Position numbers and translations under genes: made by a program. Source: Opeltia flavorubescens (lineage: Eukaryota; Ascomycota; Lecanoromycetes; Teloschistales; Teloschistaceae). From it: a stretch of 64,000 bases of DNA. The stretch's first letter is position 1. Each line of letters begins with the position of its first letter. The stretch lies in assembly GCA_000442125.1 (NCBI GenBank), contig KE546985.1, forward strand, positions 124,001 to 188,000. Reading direction: 5' to 3'. Below the pieces are notes generated by a model that saw nothing but the letters and a program-made list of their open reading frames with translations, made no database searches and was not told the DNA's origin. Below, in pieces: positions 16,180-32,800 of this stretch.

Positions 16180-19100
16180 AATAAATTTATAAATTTAAAT
16201 AAATCTATAAATATTTTAAAAATATTTATAATAATAAAATTCTTAATAAAATTTTTAATAAATTATATAAAAAAAATTAAAAAAAATAAATAATTATAAT
16301 TATTATATTTTTATTTCTTTATTTTATAATATAAAAAAATACTAATTAAAATTTTAAAATCTATATTATTATCGATATTTAAATATTTAATAAAATTAAA
16401 ATATTAAATATTTAATTAATTTTATTATAAATATTTTTTTAATTTTATTATAAATAGAAATTCTAATATAAATTCGCGATAATAAATTCTTTCTATAATA
16501 GATTTTATAAACTTATTTTATTAATAGTAGTAAATTTAATTAATAATATTTTTTGCATTTAATAATAGTTTTATATTAAAGGTAAAAAATATTTAAAATA
16601 ATAATAATAAGTTATTATAATTTATTAGCTTATATATAATAAATAATATCTAGAATTTTATATTTATTTCGCTTTTTTTATAAAGTTTATATTAATAATA
16701 TTTTAATCGTTTTTATTTTAATAAAAAAATATATAAAGTATTTTAACTAGATTTTTAATATATTTAATATTTTATATCTATATTTATATATTTTCTTTAG
16801 TTTAAAAATTAATATTTTTGAATTTATTATAGCGAAAAATAAGCTAAAAATAATTTTAAAACTTATATTTCTATATATTAATTAATAATTAAAAAAATAT
16901 TCTAATTTAATAAACTATTTTTAATAATTTATTAATAATTATATAGTAATTATAAAACTATTTTAAAAGTATAAAATTTATATAACCCGTAATATTATTT
17001 TCTAAAATAATATATATAAAAAAACTATTATTTAAAATTTATTAATAATATTTATATTTAAAGAACTTTATAAATTTTATTATTTATAATAATTTTTTTT
17101 TTATTATTAAATCTAATTTATTTTAAAAAAAGTTTAATATTATATATAAATTTAAAGATCAATAAAAAATACGGGTTTATAATTTATATTTATTATAATT
17201 TAAATAAAATTATTTATAAAATAACAAAAAATTTATATAAAAATTTAAATAATTATATTTATTTTTAACTATTTATTATTAAACGCTAAAATATATTTTT
17301 AATTTATAAAATTAAAAGTTATAGATATTATTTAAAAAAACTAAAAAAATCTATTATAAAATAAAAGTAGTTAAATATATAATTTTTATATTTATATATA
17401 TTATTTTATAATATTTAATAATTTATATTAAACGAATTTAAATATATTATTTATACAAAACTTAATTTTTATATTATATAAGTTTCCGAATATTTTTAAT
17501 ATTTTAAATTTAATATCTATTGAAAATATAAATTTATAAATACTATTTTTAATATATTATAAAAGTATATTAGCTATAAATTCTATTTAAAATTAAATAA
17601 ATAATTATATATAAATATTTTTAAAATATATTATTTTCTAGTAAATTTAATCGAGATATTAACTAAATTCTATTAATAATTAATCGATAAATAAATTAAA
17701 AAAGTTATTAGATTAAAATTAAAGAATTTATTAAAATTAATAGAAAAATAAATAATAATATTATTAAGTTATTATATTATATTAATAACACGCTATTTTA
17801 TTTTAATAATAATAAATAAAACCTATATTTAATAATTTTTATAAATATAAAAAAAATTATTTTCGTTTATATATAATAAAATAGGCTATTTTAATTATAT
17901 ATATATATATATTTAATAAAAAATATTTATATAATTAATAAAATAATAAAATTATATAAATATATTTTTTATTATTTATAATATTATAGCAATTAAGTAT
18001 CTTATTATTATAAATATCAAGTTTTTTTATAAATATTTGNCCTAATAAAATTCTTTTATATATTTTCTATTATTTATATTTTTACTCTATAAAAATTATA
18101 TAAAAAATATATATATTATATATTAATAATAAATAAATTATATAAGAAATATATTTATTATAAATTAATAGAAGTAAAAATAATTAAAACAAATATTTAT
18201 ATATTTAAAAAAATTATTTAAAATAGTAAATAATAAATTAAATAACTATTTATTAAATTAATAAAATTAAATTAAAATTTTAAAAAGTAATTATTTTTAA
18301 TTATAGTAAAAAATTTATTAATTAATTATAGCGTTTAATATTTTAAATATTAATAATAGATTTATAATATTCTATTATTTAATCTTTATAAATTAATAGT
18401 ATATTAAAATATTTAAATTTATTTATTAAAACTACTCGATATTATTATATTACTATATTAAATAATTTTAAATTATAAATTATATATTTTTTATAAATAT
18501 TAGCAGCTTTTAATAATTTTATATTTTATAATTTTAAATATAAATTACCTAATTAAATATTATTTAAATTTAAAATCTATCGAATACTAAATTTTATATA
18601 TTTAATAAATTTTATATAAACTATTAAGTTAAAAAATATACTAAAGTTTAAAATTATCGCTAAAGTCTTTATTAAAAAACGAGCTGATTTTTTAGTAATA
18701 ATATAAAAATTTTATTACTATAATTTTATTATTTTAAGGTTTTATAAATTTATAAATATATTTATTATATTATATCCTATAATATTAATAATTATAGAAA
18801 AATACCGGCTAATATAAAAAAAATTATTATTTTTATTATAATAAAAATAAAAAAATAATATAATATATACTATTTACTAGTTTATTTTAAAATTAATATT
18901 TTTATAGAAATATACTTTTATTAAAATTAAAATAAATAAAAATTTACTTTTAAAAAAATTAATTAATAGCTAATAAATTTTTTTAAAATTATTAAATATA
19001 TTAAATAATTAGTTTATTATTTTAAATTATTATCTATTATTAAAATCTATAATATAATATAAATAATATATTAAAAGTCTACTACTAATATCAACTATAA

Positions 19101-19700
19101 TTTTTACTAGCGCTATTATATATTTATATTTTTAATAACTATTAATAATAATAAAAAGTTTAAAATTAAACAAATTTTTTATAAATACTATATCGATAAA
19201 AATAAAAGCTTTTCTATTTAATATTTTATTTTTTAAATTAGTTATAAATTAAAAAATAAATAATAGATTTTTAAATACTATTTAAAGAATATTAAATTAT
19301 TAATAAAAAAGTATAAATATTATTTTAGCCCGAAATCGGCTTTAAATTATAATAAAACCGTTAATAATACTAATATTAATATTAAATAGTAGAAATAAAT
19401 TAAAAAGCTATTTATTAATAAAGAAAAGTTTATTATTAAAAGCTAATAGCTTTATTTATTACTAGTATCTATTACGGCTATACTATATAAATAAAAGGCT
19501 AATAAAATAAATAAAGCTAGATAGTTATTATAACCCGAAAGAAGCCTTTTAAATAGATTTATTTAGTTAAATATAATACTTTTTAGTATTTATATCTATT
19601 TAATTATAGATTCTATAAATAAATTATTTTTTACTTTTAATATAATACTATTACTTTATATTTATTATATAATAGTTACTATATTTTAAAAAATTTATTA
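16180..19700 (+). repeat. Repeat family R3, copy 1 (longest uninterrupted copy)
   Basis: This is the reference copy of a dispersed repeat that recurs at 39.52-43.87 kb and 44.47-46.88 kb. Landmarks shared in order include the block around 16,320-16,480 (matching about 39,655-39,785), the block near 17,170-17,230 (matching about 41,215-41,285) and the block at 19,050-19,640 (matching 43,240-43,800 and 46,250-46,790). The strand is arbitrary because no coding domain was recognised. It probably derives from a transposon of about 3.5-4 kb. This copy has retained the most GC of the three. An ambiguous base lies at 18,040. Confidence 0.6.
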
Positions 19701-22089
19701 ATTTTAAAATTAATTTTATTATATTAAAATTTTAATTTAAAATAAAATTATTAATATTTATTTTAAATAGTACGCTTATTATTTTTTATACTAGGCTTAT
19801 ATTTAATTAAAGGATTTTATTGAATTAAAAAAGGTTTTAAATATTAATATATAAAAAAAATATAAATTTAATTATTTTTTCTATAGATAGTATAAATATA
19901 TTAATAAATATTAAAATATATTTTTAAAACGATTCTATAATAATTAATATATTATTATTTATTTAAATTTTTTTTCTTAATTTTATTTTAAAAAATTAAA
20001 TTTTGATATTATAAAATTTTTATTATTATTATAAATATTAATTTTTTTTTTAAAAAATTTATAGAAAACTTTAATAAAAATTATTTTAATTTTATCTAAA
20101 ATTAATATTTCTAATCGAGTATTAAATTATTTAATATTAATTATTATTTTAATATTTTAAAAAAATATTATTTTAACGTTTTTAAATTTAGAAATAATAT
20201 TAATAAAGTATTTAAAAATATTTTTTCAATATATAAAATTTTAATAATATAAAATATCTATTTTTAAATATACTAATAGTAAAAATTATAACTTGCTATA
20301 ATAGCTTTAAAAATATATATAATATTTTAATTTTTTTATTTAATTATATAAATCTATAAATAGATTAAATAATTATTATAATATATTATATAATTATTTC
20401 GTTATATTAATAAAAATATAAAATATAATTTCTTTATAATATATATACTAATTTTTATTTTAATTTTATAAATTATATTAAAGCGTATATATTATAGAAA
20501 ATATTTTATAATTTTAGAAATTTTATAAATTTTTTATTATTATTTAATTAAATTTTAAATTTATTATAAATTTTATATTATTTTTAAATAGTAGCTAATA
20601 TAATTACTAGAATTATTAATATAATAACTAGTTTATTTTCAAAATTTTATATAAAAAACTCTAGTAATTAAATTAATCGGGTATTTATTAATAATAAACT
20701 ATTTAAAAACTTTTACTATTATTATAGCGGATCGCTAATATTTATAATTCTATTCTATTATTATTATAGTAGACTTTTTATTATATCTAGCGGTAGTATA
20801 ATATTTTATTCTAATTTTATTAAATAGCGTAGACTGGATTTAATTATAGTAGTAATCTTAATTTTTTATTTAAATTTATTACTATTTTTATTAATATTTA
20901 TAAATTTATAAAATTATCTAAAAATTGTTAATAAATTTAAAAAATAAAAATTATAGTTTAAATTAATTTAAAAAAAATTTATTATTAATTTTTTAATATA
21001 AATTTTAAAATTTTCGATTTTAAAAATTATAATAATATTAGTATAGAAATTATAAAAAAAAAACTATAAATATTTATTTTAATTCGTAGAATATATAATA
21101 ATAAAAATTCTATAAATTTAAATTACTCGGTTATATAAAATTACTATATTTAAAAATAATATAAATCCGAAGTTTTATTATAAATATAATAGATATAAAT
21201 TATTAAAATTGTTTTTAAAATTAAATTCTATAATAAATATTATTTAATATAATATTAGAACGTTTTCAAATAAAAAAAAAAAGTAATAAAATTGAATATA
21301 ATACTTTAATTAATAATATTCTTGAAATAATTATAAAAAATATATAGAACTTTATTAATTAAAATAAAAAACTAGAATATATTTTAATTAATCTTATTAT
21401 TAAAATATTAATATTAAAAAACTAGTTTAATAATTAAAATAGCGGTGAACCAATTTAAAAAGTTTAATATTATATAAAAATTTATAGTAAATATATATAG
21501 AAGTTTATAATACTATTTTTTATATAATCTATTTTTTATTAGAGCGATTTATTATATAATAAATATTAGGTTATAATATAATTAAAAATAGAAAATAAAT
21601 TATTTAAATAATTTTTAATTAATTAAATATAAACTTTAAATAATATTAAATTTTACTAGATAAATTTATTTAAAAGGCCTCCCCCGAGTTATAATAGCTA
21701 TTTAACTTTATCTACTCTATCAACCTTCTATTTATACGAAATAACCGAAATATTTTATTTTTTAAAAATACTATTATATAATTATAAATATTGGTTTAAA
21801 ATTAAATATAAAAAAATATAGCTTTTATTAAAATAAAAATTATATAATAGATTTAATTTATTAAAAGTTTTTTTAAAAATAATTATTTTATATTTTAATA
21901 AAAAAATTTCTAGTTTTTATATATTTAAAAGATAATAATAAAAAATAATATAATATTATAAAACTTTTATTTTTAATAAAAAAACTATCTATTTTATGAA
22001 TTTATTAATAATTTAAAATATCTTTTTAAAATAGTATCGAAATAGATTAAAAATAATATAGAGGTAATAAACGAATAATAGCTAGATTA
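19701..22089. other. AT-rich region, no gene recognised
   Basis: RIP-mutated sequence with no assignable domain. A small GC-richer patch at 21,676-21,690 ('aggcctcccccgag') stands out from its surroundings but belongs to no feature I can name. Confidence 0.4.
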
Positions 22090-22875
22090 ATATTTAATAG
22101 TTATTTTATAAATATTTTTTTAATATTATTTTAAATATTAAATATTAAATATTAAATTTTAAAAAATTCTTTTTTTTTAAAAAAATAAAAATAAAATTTC
22201 TATTAATAATTTTTGAAAAAGCCGTTGGTTTTATAATTTATATAATTAAATTAATTATATAAAAAATAGCTGGTCTATTAATCTATTATATAAAATTTTT
22301 TTTTATTTAATTTAAATTTTTTTTAGAAGATATTAAATATTAGGTATTAGATTTTAAATATTTTTTTATAGTTAAATACAAGGATTTAAATATTTGAAAG
22401 TATTTAAAAAAAATTTAAAAAAAAAGTTCGAAGGTAAAATAGTATTATATAATATAAATAATCTAAAATAACTAAATATTATAGAATTAGTATATAGTCT
22501 TGAGTATATAGTTTATATAATCCCGATCGAATTATATATATCGATTATAATTAGTCTAGAAAATAGTTTAAAAAATCCTTTATACGAGTTTAAATCAGAT
22601 AATTTCTTTATAAAAAACGAATATAAATCGATCTATCGATTTATTTATATAAAATAAAAGTATATAATAAAGTTTATCTATTATATACTATTTTTTTATT
22701 CTTAATTTTATTATCTAATATTTAATATTTAAAAAAATTTAATACAAAAAATAAAGTTAAAATTAACCCTAAATAAATACTAAAAAAGTATTTAACGATA
22801 CTAGTATCTATTATAATAGATATTAATACCTTATTTATTTCCTTTTCAGCGAGTATTTTAAATTATCGATATAGC
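22090..22875 (+). repeat. Repeat family R4, copy 1
   Basis: An inverted counterpart lies at 45,393-46,130. Matching blocks include the right end near 22,800-22,875, whose reverse complement matches 45,393-45,470, and the block at 22,230-22,300. The family is unclassified and roughly 0.75 kb long. The part at 22,430-22,640 keeps more G+C than the rest. Confidence 0.5.
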
Positions 22876-23499
22876 TATAAAGTATTAATTATTATTAGTA
22901 TTTTAAATTATAAATAATTTCTTTTATTTAAAATAATTAAAATACTATAATATTATTCTATTTTTATTAAATTATTAAAGGGTTTAATCTATATTAAAGC
23001 TTTGTAAATCTTTTATAAAATTATAATTTTAATTATAATACTAGATTTCTAAATACTTTTACTAATTAGAAATATATTATAAACTTTATAATAAATTTTA
23101 TTAATAATTATTGTAGTTTTTTTTTATTTATTTAATTTTAAAAATCAAATAAAATATTTTTTAGTATTATAAAGCTGATAAATACTATTAAAATCAATTC
23201 AAAAAATAAAAACAAGTTATTAAAATATAAAAAAATAAGTTTAAATAATTATTTATAAATTTTAAATACTATATAATAATTATTATAATAGTTTTTATTA
23301 TTTATAATACTATTATTATATTATATACTAATTTTAATTTTTAGATAAATAAAATATATTATTTAAAAAAATAATAATTTTTAAAATACTAATTAAATAA
23401 ATAACTTTTATTATAATTTATATAAATATTATATATATTTATAATAGAAAATTTATAATTTAATTTATTAATAAAAATTATAATTATAAATTCGAAGGC
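22876..23499. other. AT-rich spacer before Gypsy-C
   Basis: No gene, RNA or repeat boundary recognised. Composition is that of the rest of the block. Confidence 0.4.
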
Positions 23500-23698
23500 C
23501 CAGCGGGTATAAAACTCGCAGGAGATAGGGCTATATTTAATATAGGTAGCGCCTATATTTAATAAAAACTCTATAGGTTTTAAATTACTAATTCTTTAGT
23601 AATTAATTCTTTTATTATTTAAATAAATGTTTTCGAGTTATATTATATAATTCCGTTAATCTAAAATTTATAAACTATTTATCTAGCGATTTTATAAT
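23500..23698 (+). repeat. 5' LTR of Gypsy-C
   Basis: It aligns with 39,282-39,488, a minus-strand copy at 43,033-43,230 and a plus-strand copy at 44,225-44,420. It contains the short inverted repeat 'taggtagcgccta' and ends near 'tatctagcgat'. The left part (about 23,500-23,530) retains unusually many C and G. The first bases are uncertain by about 10. Confidence 0.75.
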
Positions 23699-26612
23699 TT
23701 TAATTATTCTTTAATTATTAAAAATTACTTAATAAAATAATTAAAAAAGTTTTAAAAAAAAACCTCGTATATAAATTTTAAAATAATTAAAAATTTTATA
23801 AAAGAATTAAATTATAAAATTTAATAATAGCGAGTAAAATCCGTTTAAAAATTTAAACGGAAATAATAAAAATAATTTAGCGAATAATTTTTTATTTAAT
23901 TAAAAAAATATTAAAGTAATAAATAATTTAATAAATAAAACTTCTAGCGAATTAATTTTACTAAAAAAAAAAAGAATATAAATATTATAAACTCGGTTTT
24001 ATATTTAAAAATTAGAATTAAAAAATAAATTATTAAAAACTCGTTTATAAATTATTAAATTAAAAGCTAGTATAAATTATAAAAAATAATATAGTAATAA
24101 TTATTATTAATCTTTTATAAATATTAAAAAGAAAGCTAATAGACTAAAAATATTTAATAAATAGCTATATATTAAATTTAAAAATTTAGTATAATAGTTT
24201 ATTAATTATAAAAAATATATTAATATTTTATAAAAAGATTTTTCTATTAAAAGAAAAGGTTTATTGAATAGTTTTTAAGTTTAATAATAAATTTAAAGAT
24301 TAATAATATAATTATATTAAATATTAAACGCTAGTAATAAATTATTTATTTAAAATAATTTTATTAAATATTATAAAAATAAATTTAATAATTTAGCGAT
24401 TTAGAATATATAAATAAAAATTTAATTAAAATCTATAAAATAGTTAAAATTATAATTAATATTTATCTTTAAATAATATCTATAATAATAATATAATAAT
24501 CTAGATTATTTAGTTAATAAATTTATAAATATTTTTTATTTATAAATTAAAATAAATAAATAAATAAATTAGCAATCAAATATTATAAAGTTTTAAAAAA
24601 TTCAAAATTTATCAATCTTTTTTTAAATAATAAATTATACTAGAGTAATATTAAAAAAAAAAAAATATTATATTTAAATTAAAGTATAAAATAATTAATA
24701 AAATTATCTAGTTATTTAAATAAAATAATTAGAAAAGAAATTTATAAAAAAAAAGGTAAGATTTAAATTATAATAAAAACAGTAATTAAAATTTAATTAA
24801 ATATTTGAATAAATATAGAAAAATAGTATTTAAAATAAAATATTAGATTTATAAAATTAAATAATATAAAATAAATAATTTTATATACTTTAAATTTATA
24901 AAAAAATAGGAAAAATATAATAAAAAAAAAGGAATATAAAAAAAAATAAATTCTAATATATATAATTATTATATTAGAATTATTTATAATTAAATAGTAA
25001 ATTTTTATTATAATAATCTTTTTATATATTATTAATTTTATAAAATTTTAAATAGTTTATTATTTAATTAATTTTAATATAAAAAGAAATTTTATTTTAT
25101 AAATATTTATTAAAAAATTCTTTTTATTTAAAAATTAAATAATTTTAAAATAAATTAAAATAGTAAATAATTATTAGATTTTATTTTATAATTTTTATTT
25201 ATTAAATATAAATTTAATAGGTAATTATTAAATAAAAAAATATTAAAAAGAAAACTATTAAATAATAAATATCTATAAATATAATACAATTTTAAACTAC
25301 TTTTAATTAATAGAATTAGACTTTAATATTTACTAGTAAAATTAGAAAAGATTTTATAAAAATATTTTTATTATTTATAAAACGATATTAAATTAAGTTA
25401 ATATTTATATTTTAAAAAAATTTTTTAAATTAACGATATTAATAGTAAAAAAAAAGATAATATATAAATTATATATTTTTATTAATTAATATTTAATTTA
25501 AAAATAAAAATAATTATTTTAAAAATAATAAAATACAATATTATATAAATAAAAAATTTTAAAATTCCGCCGGCTTTATAAAATTTAATAGAATTTTTTT
25601 CAAAAAAATTTATTAATAATTTAAATATATTTAATTAAAAAAATATTTTATAAATTTAAAATTAAATAAATAGTTAAAAATAAATTTAATATATAATATA
25701 TTATTAAATATATTAGCGTTAATTCGAAATTATTTTCTTAATATATAAATTAAAAGCTAAATAAACTTTTTAAATAATTTAATTAAAATATTAATTGTAT
25801 TTATTAAAATAATAAATAATAATTTATAATTATATATAAATTATAAAAATTTTAATAAAACTACTATTAAAAATAAATATTTTTTATTTTTATTATTAGA
25901 AATTTTAAATAAATTTATATATATAAAATAATTTATTTAAATCGATAATAATAATATTTATTATTATATTTAAATTAAATAAAAAAATAAATAAAAAATT
26001 ATATTTTAAATTTATTATAACTAATTTAAATATTTAATTTTATTATTTAATTGTATTAATACTTTTATTATACTAGAATTATATATTAATAAAATATTAT
26101 AATTTTATTTAAATATTTTTTATATAATTTATTTAAATAATATATTAATTTATTTTAAAAATAAAAAAAAATATTAAAAATATATTTATATATTTATTAT
26201 AGTTTTATAAAAATATTATTTATATATAAAATAATTAAAATATATTTTTAATTATATTAAAATTATATTAATAAATTTTATAATAAATTAATAAAAAATT
26301 AATATAAAATTTTTAAAAATTAAAATTATAAATAAATACTTAGTATTAGAAGATATAAAAAATATTCTAGTATTTTTAAAATTTATAAAATTTTATAAAC
26401 GATTTATAAAAAGTTTTTTATAAATAATTATCCTTTTAATTAATCTAATATAAAATATAAAAAATAAGCTAGCTAAATTTAAATTTATTTAATTTAAAAA
26501 AGTATAAAAAACTTTTAAAAAATCAAAAAAACTTTTTATTTGAAACTCTATTTTATAATATTATAAAATAAATACTAAAATTGATATAAAAATAGATATA
26601 TTAATATATAAA

Positions 26613-26806
26613 ATAAAGCAAGCGATTATAAATATACTATAGTAATTCTATATATTATATAGCTTATTACGCTATAATAATAAAAGGCTGCGCTTGCTAT
26701 TTTAAAGATTACCATTAATATTAATAATAGATTCTCGATAAATTCAATTTATAACTTTAAATATTACAATATTTAATTTACTATAGTATATATTTATTAT
26801 AAATAA
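26613..26806 (+). repeat. 5' LTR of Gypsy-D
   Basis: It aligns to 35,160-35,352 with one region of length difference near 26,640-26,670. It lies within the RNase H-proximal part of the Gypsy-C pol region, so it marks the insertion point. Confidence 0.75.
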
Positions 26807-29800
26807 TAGTAATTAATTTATAATAATAGTAAAAAGTATTATTTAAAAGTTTTTTTTTAATTAAATTATTAGTCCTTTAAATATATAAATTATTAATTTT
26901 TTTTAGCTTATAAAAAGCCCTATTATATTATTATTTTTTTTATATTGATTTTATTAATAATTTAGTTTATATTCTAATTTATTTATTTAAATATAGTATA
27001 AATATAATTAAAGAACTTTATTTTTTATTTCCGCTATCGCTTTATTCTATAATTAATATATTTATAAAATTATAATTTTTTATTAAATTTTAATTCTTTT
27101 ATTAAATTTTTATTTAAAATACTTTTTTTTATTATTTTTTTATTTAATTTTAATTATTTTTTATTACTATTTTAAAGATTTTTTATTATTTTAATCTAAA
27201 TTTCCCGGTTAACCGGTAAAAAATTATTAAAATTTTTATTATAACGATACCGATTTAATAAATTTAATAATTATTTTAAATTATATTATCTATTATTTTA
27301 TTAATATATTATTTTAACGGTTTTCTAGCTTTTTATTATAAATATATAATTTTTATTAATTCTAGTATTTATTATATACTAGTATATTTTACTATTAAAT
27401 ATTGTTATTTAAAAAAATTAAAGAATTTTAATTATTTTAAACCCGTTAATTAGTTAAAAAATCGTTTAATAAATTTTAATAATTTTATTTAACTTTTTAA
27501 ATAGGCTTTTAATTATATAAAAATTAAAAAAATAATTAAAACTTTTAATATTAAAATTATTAAAATCTTTTAGTATTTATAGAATTCTCCTTCGGAATTA
27601 AATACTAGTAATAACTTTAGACTATTATAAATCGAAGGATAAAATAAAAAAAAATCTAAAAATTTTAATATATAAAAATTAAAATTAAAATATTTAAAAA
27701 ATTTAAAATAATTAAAATTATTTAAATAAATATTTAATTAAATGTATTTTATTAACCGATTCTTATATAAATTTAGTAGAAAATAATTCTAATAATTTTT
27801 AAAAAAATTAAAATATTTATATAAATTATTATATAAATTTAAATTCTTTTTTTAAAAATATATTAAAAAAAATACTTTAATTTAAAAATATTTTTAATAA
27901 TTTAGATCCGCTATTAATTATAGTAACAAATAATAATTTTTAATCTATAAATAATTAAATTCTATTATTTTTTATTTTTTTATAGATATAATAGAATTAA
28001 ATATTAGCTATTATTATAAATATAATAGCTATAATAAATATTTAAAGGCCGTTACTAGCTAATAATATATTTATAACTTTTTCGAATATTTAATAATAGT
28101 TTAAAATTATTAATTTCTTTAATTTAAATTTTAATATTTAATTTATAGAAGTAAAAAATATTTATAATATATATTATAATATATATAGTTTTACTAATCG
28201 TTTAAAAATTAAATCTATTATTATAAATATTAAGCTATTAATTAAATATCTAGATATATATTTTTTAAATAAAACGAATTAATAGTATACGAGATAATTT
28301 AAATCTATTATATATATAAATTTTTATAATAACCCTTTAAATATTATAAAATAGGTTAAAATTTTAAAAAAAAAATTTAAAATTTATTAAATAAATTATT
28401 TATATTATTTAAAGCTATTAAATATATAATAAAAAATATATATAATTAAAAAACTTTATAAATTTTATTTTTTCTATTATTTTAAATATTTAAAACGCTG
28501 GAATTACTATTATTAAAAATATTTAAATATTATTTATATATAAATATATTAAAAAATATTTAAAAAAAAACCTATTATAATTTATATTTATATTTATAAT
28601 ATCTATATTACTAGACGAAGTACACTTTTATAAAAATATATAGTATAATATTAATAAGCGGTTATAAAAACAATCGATTAATATATTATATTCTAAATAA
28701 AATATAAATTAAGATATTAATTAAAATTAAAGTTAGTATAATATAAATAATCTATTTTTTCGCTTTAATAATAACTTTTATAATATTTATCTTTTTTATA
28801 AATCTATTATTTATAGTAGTTATTTAAATAATTAATATATTAATAATCTTTATAATAGTAGATAAAAAAATTAAATAACTAATAATTATTTTCTATAATA
28901 ATATTTTAATTATATATTTAATTAATTTTCTATTTAAATACTGAATTAAATTAATATAAAATAGTTTTCTTATAATAGCTAGTAGGTTTAGAAAAAATAA
29001 AAGCTTAAAAATATATTAAATTTATTTAATATCCCGAAATTTATATTAAATTTTTATATAAACTTTTAAAATTATAGTTAAAACTTTTTTAAAAATATTA
29101 ATAATTATTTATAATAATTTTAAATCTATTAAAATAAAATAAAATATAAGTTTATAAATATATTAAATACGTTTTTAAAAATAAAAAACGAGATAAAATA
29201 ATTCGAAAATTTCTAAAAATCTTTTTACTAAAATATTAATTAGTAAAGCGGTAGCTATAAATTTAAAAATTTATATAAAAATAATAATTATATTATTTAT
29301 AATTATAATAGCGAACAAAATAACTATTTTAATAAAACGGTTAAAAATAATTTTATTTTTATCAAACTAGTTAGTATAATTAAAAAATATAATAAATATT
29401 ATAGAAATTTTTTTTCTAATAATATACTTTATAAATATTTTCGCTAGAATATTTATATTTAAAACTAAATAAAAAAAATATTAAATATTAAATTTTATAT
29501 TTTAATTTCTAGTTAAAATATATTTATATTTAAATATATCCTTTTAATATTTTATACTAAAATTATTAATTTTATAACTATAGAATACTTAAATAATAAA
29601 GTATATATATTTATAATATTTAAATTTATTATTATAACTATTAGTTTTATAAAAAATAGATTTATAAAAGAATTATATTTTAATATAGATTATATTATAA
29701 ATTTTATAAATAAAACCTTTTTACTTTTTTATTTATTTAAAATAGTTTTTAAAAAAATACCTATTATTTTAAATATTAAAAGTATAGAAAAGAATTATTA

Positions 29801-32800
29801 TAATATATTTAAATATATAATTATATCTATATATATTCCTGTTAAAAATAACTATATAGTATTTATCGAGTAGGAAATTTATATTATCGAGAATTTTATT
29901 ATTAACTCTTTTATTAATATAAATATTCTTAAATTTAAAAATATTTCTATTTATTATAAACGAGATATAATAATTATTAGAATTTATTAAAATTTAATGG
30001 TCGCGGTTATATTTATTTTTAAAAATAATATAATAAATACTACTATATATTCTAATATTAACGCTATAATACTATTATATATAAATATAGTTGTTATATT
30101 CGCTAAATATAAATAAAAATCTATATAATTATTAAATAATAGACGGGATTTTTTTTAAAATCTGAAAAACTTAAAAAATTTATTATTTATATATATCTAA
30201 TTAATAAAAAAATAAGTTATATTTTAATATAAAATAATACTAATTTTTTTTCTTAAATTATTATATAAAATCAAACTAGAAAAAATTATAAATAATAATT
30301 TTAAAATTATAAATTACTATATAATATTATTAAAAATTATACCGTTTATATTAAAACCTTTAAAATAATATTAAAATTAGTTTAAAAAATCGATTATTAT
30401 AAAAGCTATAATGTTTTTTATAGCTATTAGCTCGATTTCCGCTAATAATTTTAGTATAAATATTAATTAAACGTTTATAAAAGATATTATTTATATTATA
30501 AAAATAACTATTTTTAGTATTTTTAATGCTATTTCCGCTATTAATTAAACGGTTAATAGTTATTTAAATTAATAATATAATATTAATAATACTACTATTT
30601 AAAAAAAAATTTTATAGATATCCCGCTAATAAAAAATTAGCGTAATATTTATAAACCCGATAAAATAAAAGTATATCTAATTAGATAAAAAAATAAAAAA
30701 ATTATTAATTAAAAATTCGATAAATTATATAGCTAGGAGCGTTTAAAATAGATATCTATATTAATATTTTTTTCTTTTTTTTATTTTATAGTATAGAAAA
30801 CGTTTAAAAATAGCTTTATTAAAGGCTGTATTATAATAAATATTAAAGCTTTTAATAAAATTATTATATTAAATACTTATCCTATATTTATATAAATAGA
30901 AATTTTAATATTTATTCGTTATATAAAATATACTTTTAAAATAGATTTTATAAGTTTTTTCTATTAATAATAGAATAAATTTAAATATTAATATCGTTTT
31001 ATAATAGTAAATTATAAAAATTAAAAAATATTTAATATATTAATTATAAAATATAAAAATTTATTTATATATATTTAATAAATAATTAATATTATTTTAT
31101 ATTTATTTCGCGCGATTTATTATAAATAAAGAAATAATATTATTATATTTTTTAAAAGCTTTATAGAGTATCTTAAATATTTATACTAAATTTTTAGTAT
31201 ATTTAATCGGTTAAACTTTTATTTTTTTTTAAAAAAACGTTTTTAAAATATTTATTAGTAAATTTATTAAATTAAAAAGTAGATATTTTTAAATTTATTA
31301 TAATAAAGAATAAATTTAAAGTAATATTTAAATTAATATTTTTTATAATTTTAAAATAATTAAAATACTATTTAAAATTAACCGGTTATTTTAAATAATA
31401 CGTCCTATATTATACTATTATCGTAAAGCTATTATAGTAATAAAAAATATATTTTAATTTAATATTTTAGAATTTAAAAGGAAATATTTAAAAAAAACGG
31501 CTATAAAAATTTATTTAACGATATTTATATTAAAAGAATTTAATATTTTTTATTATTTATAAAAAGTTTTTTTTTTATTTATTATATTAAAATATTTTAA
31601 TAAAAGATTTATATTTTATATAAACTTTAATATTAATAAAAAATTTAGTTTTAAAATATATATATTATAATATTATTAAAAAAAATTACCTTTTAATAAA
31701 ATTTTATAATATTTTATTATTTAATTTATATAGTAATTTATCGAAAAATTCTATTTTATTTATTAAAAATAATATATAAAATAATTAAAATAAATATATT
31801 CAATTTAAATAAAAGTTTAAAAAATTTATTTTATTTTTTAATAGGCCTTTAATAAATATTAAAATAAAATATTAACCTATTAAATTTAAAATAGCCGGTA
31901 TAATTTAAATTATTAAAAAGATTTACTATATAATTAAAGTTTTAAAATAAATTACTATTATTTATATAAATTATTTAGGGGCTATATTTATTATAAGATA
32001 ATTAAATATAAATTTATACTTTATTAATAAATTAAATTTATATTTAATTAAAATATTCGAATATTTTTAATATTTTTATTTAAACCTTTATTATAAGCTA
32101 AATAAAATTAATATAATATTATATATATTATTTTATTTAATTAATAGAAAGGATTATAAATTTAATAATTAAAAAATATTAAATTTATTATTTTTAATTT
32201 ATTAATTTCCTATATTATTAATCGAAATATTATTAGAATTTCGCTAGTATTTTATTTTAGGCTATAATAATTAAGTAAAATAGATAAAAATCTAATTTAT
32301 AATATAAACTAATAATCGATTAGATAAAAATATAGTTAAACTATTATATAAAATCGTTTAAAAGATTATCTATTTTAATAATTTTAAAAAAAATTTTAAA
32401 TTATATATATCTAGTTTTATAAAAAAAAATATTCTTTAATTTATATATAATAAAATAGACTATTTAAAATACTCTAGAATTTGTAAATAATTAATAAAAA
32501 GCGTCTATATATATAATATATTAAAAAAGCTATATAAATTTAAATAATACTATATATAGTATTAAATAAATTAAATATCTAGATATATACTTTATAATTT
32601 TTTATAGCCTATTTTTATTTTTATTAGACTATTTTATACTATAATTATTAGTTTTATTTTAAGCTTTTGTATAATAAAAAAAGGATTTAATTATATACTA
32701 TTAATTATAAATGAATTTAATAAAACTATATTATTTTTTTTAAAAAAAATAATATTTTTTATAATTTAATAGTCTAAAAAATTATTAAAACGTTTTATAA

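Noticed and set aside
23480-23535. GC-rich patch considered as a possible tRNA or intact gene remnant
   Set aside because: It does not fold as a tRNA and aligns with the LTRs at 39.3 and 44.2 kb, so it is the LTR end of Gypsy-C.
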